From: Chytridium lagenaria
Lineage: Eukaryota; Chytridiomycota; Chytridiomycetes; Chytridiales; Chytridiaceae
Assembly: GCA_025449115.1 (NCBI GenBank)
Contig: JAHLKC010000100.1
Coordinates: 1-64,000 of the forward strand
Direction: 5' to 3'
Length of the DNA stretch: 64,000 bases
The translations under genes and the position numbers were made by a program. The notes under the pieces were generated by a model. That model was given only the letters and a program-made list of their open reading frames with translations, made no database searches and was not told where the DNA came from. Every line of letters starts with the position of its first letter. The first letter of the stretch is position 1. This document shows, piece after piece, positions 55,723 through 64,000 of the stretch.

Positions 55723-58700
55723 ATGAGACAGATTATAATTCCGTTGGCCACAGTTGGCTCTACTCCGTCGCCCTCGTCTTCAACAGCAGCAATCGCAACT
55801 GGAACTGGAAAGATCCCTGCACTCCCTGTCCCTCCATCAGCTGCAGACTCACCACTTCTGGACCGCGCACACACACGCCGTAAACAGAATGGCTCAAACA
55901 GCACAACCAACATCAACAATATCAGCAGCAACTTCACCCCTTCCACCTCCACTGCTGCTTCGTATGCCGCTTCCGCCGCTGCTCCCACTTCCTCGACAAC
56001 AACATCACCCGCAAACGTTCTCTCTCCAACCTCCGCAACACTGTCTTCACCCCACGTGTCGTCACCACTCAAACCGTCACATTCAAAGTCACCTTCTACG
56101 TCATCGCCCATATCACCAAAGAACCTTAGCAGTATCACAAACGATTCTACACTTTCGCCTTTTGATGGTCGGTCACCTAAATCACCGGCACCTACCACAT
56201 CTGCCGTACTATCGTCACCAGACTCTGCTCTGCCTTCTCGAGAAGCGTCGATAAAAATTGGAACGGTTGCATCGACGCCGTCTATTGGGATATCGCCGAA
56301 TTCTACACGCTTCCACCCTCGGGATGTGAGTGGAAAGTCGGTTGCCGCTAAGTTTGAGAACCAACCTACGTTAACTTCGATTATGAGCTCGCCGTTTTCC
56401 GATATAGGATCATCTGTTTATGGTGAGGATTTCCGCAACTCGCTAGAACTCGCTAGTTTTACTTATACCTTTATGCAGAGAACATGGAGGACCTCGATGA
56501 AGACCTTCAGGCTCAGATCAAGGCATGGGTCCATGTGGGGCGCTCACTATTAAAGAGAGTTCAAGTACAAAGGTTTGGTGTAAAGTCACGGGGTGATGTT
56601 AAGCAATTTTCCTAGACACCCATCTTCGACATCTAGCGTTCAAGATGACCCAACCGTAAGAGTTTTTGCTCACATGGTCAAGCTTTTTGAGGCTGAAGTC
56701 AAAGAAGAACTACATGCAGAGGATTATGCCGCAGATGATTCTCTACTACTGAAAAAGGACACCGTAGTTGTTCCCAGAACTACTCCCTTGAGCACAGTTT
56801 CAGATGCTATTATTGTTGGAGAGACCCGGGAATCATTTTCTGCTGAAATTATCGACACTGAAGCTGCTTCGTCATCTATTCCAGGTGAAAATACTTATAA
56901 TTCTTATTTGTGGTTTTACGGAATTCTTTTCAATCTAATACTCTGTCAACAATATAGCCTCCTCTCATCCTGATCCTATCGCACTCTTATGCGACGCACT
57001 ACGATCCCCCTCCAATTCAGACGACACAAGAAAAAACATTGATCAGTGTCTATCCCAATTCAAAGAGTCACAATTCGCTCAGATACCCTCTGACCTTTTT
57101 GTTCCTTCTGTGACTTGCAACCACCTCCATCTTTTCACCCTTATCCTCACCCACTCCCATCCCTCTCCATCCCACGACGACCTCCGCTCCGCTCTCCTCA
57201 TATCGTCAACCTCTGGCTTCACAGACATCGTCTCCGCTATTCTATCTAAAATAACCATCGCAACCGAGCCTATGGTGAACAGTGCCATTTCGAACCGGAG
57301 TGGAAAACTCCCTGCCATCGTCACCTCACCACAAACTATTGATGCACAACATGCAGCTATGGCGTTGTGGTGTGCGTTTCGAAACGGTCATTTAGCGGCT
57401 GCGAGGGCGGTGTTTAACGCTATGCCGACAAAACTTGCGAATGGGGTCGTCGGGATGGAACATATTGCATACGCCTCATACAGAGGTGATGGTGAATTGC
57501 TCGATTGGGCGTTACTCAAAAAACGGAAAGGATATGCCGGGAGATATTGATGCCGTGTTGACTATTGCGCGACAGGGCGGATGTGAGTGCGGTTTTAGCG
57601 AAACGGGGGAGGAGGAGACCGTTGCGACGCTTCTGAAACTGTCAGGCTCGGATTGGAGCGCTGTGGCGTTGGTACTGGCAGTGGGTGGAGGCTATAAGGA
57701 TTGTGTGCAGAGTTTGATACAGGCTGGTGTAAACACTAAATGGAGGAAGAGTTTTGTGATGGGTGTTGCGGAACGGGAAGGGAAGGCGGAGATTTTTGAG
57801 GATGTTGGCGCAGACGAATAAGGAGCAATCAGCTTTTGCTTGGACAAAGAAGAAGAGTGGGTCGTTTGGGGAGGAGACCGTGGGAGCAGGTAGCGGGGTT
57901 GCAGGACCGCCATCTTCGTCCCAGAGTTGGATTGATAGATGGTTGGGAGGTAAAAAAACAAAGTCGAAAACGGATGTGGAGGCCGCCGCCGCCGCCGCCG
58001 CCGCAACTGCGACGGCTATTGCAATGCCAGAGGCTGCTTCCTCTTCTTCTCCTCGAGGTGAAAATTGAATCTGCAACTTAATTTTTTATAACTTTCTCTT
58101 CCTTATAAGCTGACAATACTTTAGGTTCACGACGCCTTCTCTTAAAAGCCGCATCATTCCACGGAAAATGGGGCTCTAAAAAGGATATCCACATTGATAC
58201 GGATTTCAGGGCGTCTTCGCACTCCGTTACCACTGAAATACCAGGCACGCCCATCAAAAAACACTCGAGCACTTCGAATTCCGCGGCCGAATTTATGTCC
58301 TCCAGAGAACGTTGTATTTGTGTCCGCATCGTCCTTAGCTGTTCGGCGAGACAAGGACGCCGACGAGATCAGCGTGACACGTGTGGATGAGGTGCCGAAG
58401 TCTGTAGAAACTATTCCGGAAAGGGTTGAAAAGGAGATGACAGTAGATGTAATGCAGCGGGACTCTGCGTCAAGGAAGGAGGAAACTGTTGTAGCGGAAC
58501 GTTCACGTATTGAAACCGAGACCTTTAAAGTCGATGAGCTCGTTCAGAGTAATGCTCATGACCTTCCCGGCTCTATCCCGTCTGTAACAGTGACTCCGCA
58601 ATTGACCCGCAAAGACAAACCAGCTGAAGTTCTATTGCAGAAAGTCATTGTGGAGGTGAAGACAAGTTTTGATCCTGTTGAAGAACAGAATCATAAAGCT

Positions 58701-60833
58701 CATAGTCTTCCGACTCCACCTCTTGAGGTTCCCAGTGATGAGACGAGTCCGGTGGGGGTGAATGTTCCTGTGGCGCCACCGCCGCCGCCACCGGGAGCGG
58801 TTAAAATTAGGGTGGAGGATGTGGGAACGTCTAATGAGAATTTAGGGAGGAAGTCGGTGGAGGCTATCACCGCGTGTCGAGCCAAGGTTAGCGATTTCCA
58901 TATTTTTTCTGTTTATCTGACATTGTTTCATTTTTAAATTGTGGTAGGCGGAAAGATTGCCTGCTACGCTCATCGCCCTTCCCATCTCCGTTCAAGCGAG
59001 AATCGCTGACCACCTCGACATCCTCTCCATCTTCCATCTTACCGCCACCCACCGCTCTCTTCACCTACACCGCTCCCTCCACCATGCCCGTCACCTCGTC
59101 CGCTCCTCAACAGACGGTATTCCCGGATCTATCCGTGCACTCCTCACCTCCCCCTCCCCTCTCCACATTCACGACGGTCCTTCTCATGCTGAGAAAATAC
59201 TCATGCACATTCTCAAGATCTTGAACCCTTGCATCGAGGATGAGATCGCCAAGGGTCCAAATGTGGGGACTGCAGGGTTTAGATCTGCGCGGGCAGGGTT
59301 TATTGGAAACCCTGGACGTAGGCTTGGACCGAGGGCATTAGATCCGTTATTGGAGTTCGCGATTGCGGAAGGGTTTAGCTGGGCAGTGAGCAAGTTGCTT
59401 TATGCGGGATCCACATCCAAATCATCTTTGAATCGATTCCTTGGACGTTGTGCAGAGTCTGGGGATACGGTTGCAGCGGTCGCGTTTTTGGGTGCTGGTG
59501 CAGACCCAAACGCTTCCATTAATTTCCCGGTGATTGAATTCCATGGAGGTGGGTTTGGGAATGTGGATGGGAGTTGTTTGGCGGTTGCAGCTGCGATGGG
59601 GAACGAGGGAGTTGTTGCGGCGCTGTTGGAAGCTGGGGCAGATGCATCGCTTTTCGAGTCGTTGGCGTTACGAGCTTGCGCGGCATCAACGTTGGGGACG
59701 GGTGAGATTGCTGCGAGGTTGATCCTGGGGGGGGCGGATCCTGCGTCCCATGCGCATGAGGCGATACGGAGGGCAGCATTGAGGGGAAGCCCTGGTGTGT
59801 TGAGGGTGTTGGTTGGAGTAATAGCCGGAACGGTGAAGGTGAAATGGGAGGTCCGGTCTGTGATTAGAGTTGCGTATGAATCTGCGGCTAAAGCTGGACA
59901 TGCCGAGGCTGTAAGGGAGATGTTGAAGGAACGACAGACGTGGATGTGGGGAAGTGGACTTGAGGGACCGGGAAGTGTTTTAAGGACGGCGGTCTTAGCG
60001 GCGATTGGGGGTGGATGGGTGGAGGTTGTGAGGGCATTTGCAGAGAGTGAGGCTTGGGGGGATGTGGTGGCCGGGGAGGACGGAAAAGGTGTCGTAGAGC
60101 TGCATTAGGAGGTTTAGGGGAGGAGGATGGGGATGTGCCAGTTGCGAAGACGAAGGCGCTAGTTAGGAGCTTGGCGGGAGTAGAGTGAGTCTTGAAGGGG
60201 ATGCGCGGAAGTCGTTGGAGCAGTTGAATAGGGGGGAGCTGGGGGATGGTGTTAGGGAGGCTTTGGTGGCCGTTGACGACTCCTATGACGAGTCAAATCC
60301 GTGGCGATTCTTGCGGCAGAAATGCTGGAAGCTATTCTGCCGGAGCTGCTAAGGTGGGGAGAGCGCGGTACCCGACAGCGTTTTATGGGGGTACCGAGAG
60401 CGCGTCAGCTCGTACGAAGATTGACGCTTGGGAATTGCTACGGTGTTCTGATAGACTTCGAAGGCTCCGAAAACTCTTGCTCCTCCAAGCCGCTTCGTTA
60501 GGCCACGAAACCGTTGTCGATGCTGTCCTTTCCACCCTTCAACCTGATATTCTTTCCCCTTCAAAAACTTCATCCAAATCGCTTGGGCAACGGGCTTTAT
60601 GCGCGGCGGTTGAGACTGGGAATGCGAAGATGGTTGCACGGCTTATTTCGGCTGGAGTTGAGTTTGAGTTTGAAGATGGGATGTTATTCACCATCGCTAA
60701 GGAGAAAGGTTTCGAGGAAGTGTTGAAGTTTTTGTTTTTAAGTAAGGAGGTGCATGGGAAGAGAAGGGAGAGGGAGAGAGAGAGGGATTTGAAAAAGATG
60801 AGGAAAGAGCATAGGGTGGAGCCGCCTCTGTGA
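55723..60833 (+). CDS. Large protein with ankyrin repeats and internal F-box, frameshifted
   Basis: Probably a single gene of about 1,600 aa. Part 1 (55723-56430): a Ser/Thr/Pro-rich disordered N-terminus, intron to 56479 (GTGAGG...ATGCAG). Part 2 (56640-57800): ankyrin-like repeats (LFVPSVTCNHLHLFTLILTH, DDLRSALLISSTSGFTDIV, AAMALWCAFRNGHLAAARAV, VALVLAVGGGYKDCVQSLIQ). Part 3 (57830-58890): a low-complexity linker with SWIDRWLGGKKTK, A9 and PPPPPPG. Part 4 (58948-60110): LPATLIALPISVQARIADHL is an F-box, then ankyrins with GADPNASINFP and GADASLFESLALRA. Part 5 to 60833: repeats (LLLLQAASLGHETVVDAVLS, RALCAAVETGNAKMVARLIS) and a charged tail. Frame breaks, each at a homopolymer: A6 near 57522, T5 near 57794, and near 60095-60105. 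If it is two genes, the split would be near 58070. Confidence 0.6.
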
Positions 60834-61366
60834 TCGGCAGTCGACGAAACGTTGCAAGCCTTCTCGCTATGTTTAGTTAATTTTTATTTTTTATAATCTC
60901 TTGGTGGGATTCATATGTGTTCTTAAGTCTGTTTATGTCTTTATGTCGGACTAACTTGCTATTATTTCCACGTTCCGCATTATTTACACCTCTCTTCCCC
61001 TTCGCGGCTTTTTTTTTATTTTATTCTTCTTGTACATACAAATATGTTTTGGGGAGTGTGTTCCGGTGAATTAATATAATCTTGTTTGCTTCGAATTACA
61101 AAATATGTATTAGCGTTAGATGTATGTGAGTGTCGTTATAACGGGAAATATTTAAATGCACTTTTGTGATTCTACCTCTACACTTCCGAACACGACTCGG
61201 GAGATTTTAAGTCCCCGTCTCCGTGTACATCTAAGGTGCTTTTTAAGATATTGTATACGATTTATTAGAATGCGCTTGAGTCGAACTGCAAAGTACAAAG
61301 TATAAACTACAGAATATGTGCAATAACGTGAATAAATGATAAAAGTGCGTAATTTTGGTAGATGTT
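60834..61366. other. Convergent intergenic region
   Basis: 3' flanks of the ankyrin/F-box gene (+) and the RasGEF gene (-). It contains T-rich tracts and a TTTTTTTTTATTTTATTC block near 61010, with no supported gene. Confidence 0.45.
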
Positions 61367-64000
61367 TCAAAGAAGACCGGCTCTTTGGAGTTCCTGCATC
61401 TTTTCGTCGAGCTCTCGGCGGGCAGCTGCTTCCTCGTTTTCCCGGGGCTCGAGACGGAGACTAAGTTCATAGAGGGATTGAGCTGTGGGTTGGTTGGGTG
61501 ATTTCACTTTTGCGAGAATCCAGTGCATGATTTCGGGTACTTCAAAGAGAGCATATCTGATTTACGATAAGTATGAATTTTAGCAAATAAAGTCAAGAAA
61601 TATGAATTCTAAAGTATAACTTACGGCATTTGAAATCTCTGAAGATCCGTTATGATTCGATAAGCTTTCACGTGCTTATCAAAGTTGATAAGCTTTTGTG
61701 TTCTCATGTTGGGGTTGCCGTCTGCTACAAATGTGAGATCGGTCAAGTAGAGACCGAGAAAGGGAAGGAAGGGAGGTGAGCCGTTGCGAAGACGTTGCCG
61801 GTATTCGGAATGGTTGCGATTGCTATCCATGAGCCTTCGAAGAGTTTCGAGAACAGATGTGGATTTGTTTGAGAGAGCCTAAAAGCATCGACGTTGAGTT
61901 TAACTTACGCAAACTACACGCAGATTGAAGTCTGTAGAATACTTACATCCCACGTTCGCCGTAATCGAGAAATGGCGGAGGAGTTGATGGCGGATAAAAA
62001 AAGCCATAAGGAGCTCATAGTTATTCAGTAGTAAGCAGCACTAATACGAGATAAATGTTAGTGTGATTCATATAGCCAAGACCAAAAGGCTTACATCAGC
62101 TGTCTTAATAAAATGTTTGAGTGTTGCCGCCCTTTTCCTCACATCACCATCCGCAAGAATACTTGCAACAGCCCAATTTGTAATCTGCAAATTTACACAA
62201 TATTTTTAAAACTAAATATAAAATGAGTTAGAGGTTTTATAACTCACCCTATTCGAAACCTCCGTCAACATCCTCACATTTGGCGCCTTCGCCACGTTCT
62301 TCGACCAAGTTTTATCAATCAACTCCGTCGGATGGATAACATTGAAGATTCTCGACTGCGCGATAGTTAACTGTCTCACAATCTCAAGCGGATCAATGTC
62401 TTCCAACGTTAATCTTGATACAGGTACTCTAGGAATGATCGCAGGGGGAGGATCGACGGACATGTTGGGTGGGAGGGTTGCTGGTGTATATGTGGCGTTT
62501 CCTGGTGGAGCGTTGAGTTTGATTAGGGCGAGGCCCTCAAGACGTTTCGCGATCCCCGGTTGGGCTGAGGCCATCGGGCCGTTAGCGAGGTCCATGATGA
62601 GTGTGAGAGCTGGGTAGTCTTCAACTTCAATCCAGTAGTTATCAAGCCATAACTTCAAAGCATTAAATACTCTACAGAGTTATAAATATTAGTGGCCAGC
62701 ACGAAAAATGAAAAATGAGAAGAGCAGAAAAACCAACCTTAGCCGAATCGGCGTCTGCTTTTTCTCTACCCATGTCTTGTAATCCTCCTGCCGTAAGTTT
62801 TCCGGTGGGGGCATGTTGTAACGATGAATAAAATGATTCATCAGCTCCACAGAGTTCGTAAAGCACCGGAACATCATCAGGAAGGTTGAAGCAAAGACCG
62901 CGTCTATTAAAAAAAAGTTAAACCCCGATGATTTAGCTGCTGGATATACTCACCAACAGTTTGATCGTGAAGAGTCAGCCTTTGAACTAAGGCCTCTAGC
63001 GTTCCTCCATTCACACTGCCCTCACCATTAAAGCTAATAGTACCCGCTGCACTATCAGGCATTAGATACCACGGCCGCATCTGCAGACTATTGCTATTGG
63101 CAGACCCCTACAACAATTAGTGTCCATCCACGTATGAAGTTATTGTTACCTCCACATTTACCACACGTCGTTCAGGGACATCCTCTCCAAAGAACTTATT
63201 TAGTTTTGTTTTTTGAGATGTTGTAGAATCTCGCCCCTCAAACTCATCCTGCTTTGAATTCGGCAATGGAGGAGGGGATGGTGATGGTGCCCCGTTACGT
63301 GAAGAGAATCCTTCGACTGAAGCTGCCCTCGAAATGTTCCCCATAGCTCTTGGTGCATCATATGCATTAGCTGGGCGATTAACTCCACGTCCAAGCTCGT
63401 CCATCAACCCCACTCCACTCGGACGTCTTCCTTGATTGAACCCGTCAGGGGGCCCGAAACTATCGTTTGATGAGTAGTTTCCGGCTTACTGAGTACCGGG
63501 TTGGAGTTTACTCTGGAGCCAAGATTATTTGGGTCATGGCGTCGAGGAGGTCCAGGAATAGTCATGTCTGGAGCATAGTTATCCAAGTGCGGGACATCGC
63601 GGCTAAGCTGACTGGTTGCACGTGGCTGACCGCGAGGTTTTTCTTCAGCACTCGTGGTAGCAAGGGTCAAACTCATAGCCCTCCTTTGAAGAAGAACTAG
63701 CTCTGAATCTCTCTTTGACCCATCCTCAAATCTTGCCGCCTCCTTCTGAATGTTTCTTTGGCTCCGAAGATCCTCTTGGTCGATGATAAGTTTTGAAGTG
63801 AGGACAAGCTCGTCAACACTGCTGAGTATGACTGAGGCCCTGTCCAGCAAGATTGCCATTGCGTTTGGGGGTGCAAATTCATCCATGGTGCTTCTTGCTG
63901 CGGTAATAAGGTCATTAACGGCAGTGTACATGGATTCTTTTGCTGTGTTAAAATCGTAAGTAGCTTTCAATGTCTGAGCGTCCATCTCTTGGTCCGGACT
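61367..64000 (-). CDS. Ras guanine-nucleotide exchange factor, 5' partial
   Basis: The 5' end lies beyond the window; the read-through frame continues upstream of the ATG at 63985. From the N-terminus: a helical region (MDAQTLKATYDFNTAKESMY), a Ser/Pro-rich linker, a RasGEF_N/REM domain (GTLEALVQRLTLHD, FASTFLMMFRCFTNSVELMN), then the catalytic RasGEF domain: SRLTLEDIDPLEIVRQLTIA, FNVIHPTELIDKTW, ITNWAVASILADGDVRKRAA, PFLPFLGLYLTDLTFVADGN and LINFDKHVKAYRIITDLQRF. The stop is at 61367-61369 after ELQRAGLL. Known: such proteins (CDC25, STE6, BUD5 type) activate Ras/Rap by catalysing GDP release. The exact fungal subfamily is not clear. A missing C in the C5 run near 63449-63453 shifts the frame (VSGPP|DGFNQGRRPSGVGL). 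Several 60-70 bp introns. Confidence 0.85.

Overview
The window looks like nuclear DNA of an early-diverging, probably chytrid-type fungus. Most genes carry several short GT-AG introns, and the gene set is fungal but not yeast-like: a Rim101/PacC-type regulator, WSC-like surface proteins, Rab18, a mitochondrial medium-chain acyl-CoA dehydrogenase, a DHTKD1-type E1 and Cache/HAMP-like receptors. The lineage call is inference; no rRNA or marker gene is present. I see no tRNA, rRNA or CRISPR array.

Layout. (1) 1-8.2 kb is a transposon neighbourhood: the 3' end of a 2OG-Fe(II) dioxygenase resembling fungal TET/JBP oxygenases, two satellite arrays (62/65-bp monomers, then 255-bp units carrying the same CpG-rich core), and a decayed KDZ-type transposase gene with SWIM and CxC cysteine clusters, followed by GC-rich palindromes and direct repeats. 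(2) 8.5-20 kb: an F-box gene, an atypical protein kinase, a solo LTR with intact target-site duplication, and two convergent paralogous WSC-like single-pass proteins. (3) 20.9-38.1 kb: three paralogous two-TM sensor genes (one +, two in tandem on -), a Rim101/PacC-like zinc-finger gene, minisatellite and microsatellite tracts, and a degraded Copia element with an LTR-like insertion. (4) 39-54 kb is mostly conserved cell-biology genes: CCCH zinc finger, WD40 protein, 3-hydroxyacyl-CoA dehydratase, Rab18, MCAD and the DHTKD1-like E1. (5) 54-64 kb: two divergently transcribed F-box genes (one PP2-like, one a very large F-box/ankyrin protein) and a RasGEF cut by the window edge.

Over a dozen genes, including conserved ones, are broken by single-base indels, mostly in homopolymers, and reading continues in another frame. 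This is best explained by uncorrected base-calling errors rather than a dozen simultaneous pseudogenes. Protein models here need indel-aware prediction, and pseudogene calls should be made cautiously.

Functionally, MCAD, DHTKD1 and the acyl-CoA dehydratase are all acyl-CoA metabolism genes, but they are not evidently co-regulated. The most biologically interesting part is the 2OG dioxygenase / CpG-rich satellite / KDZ cluster, which fits the described association of TET/JBP-like oxygenases with KDZ transposons in fungi.
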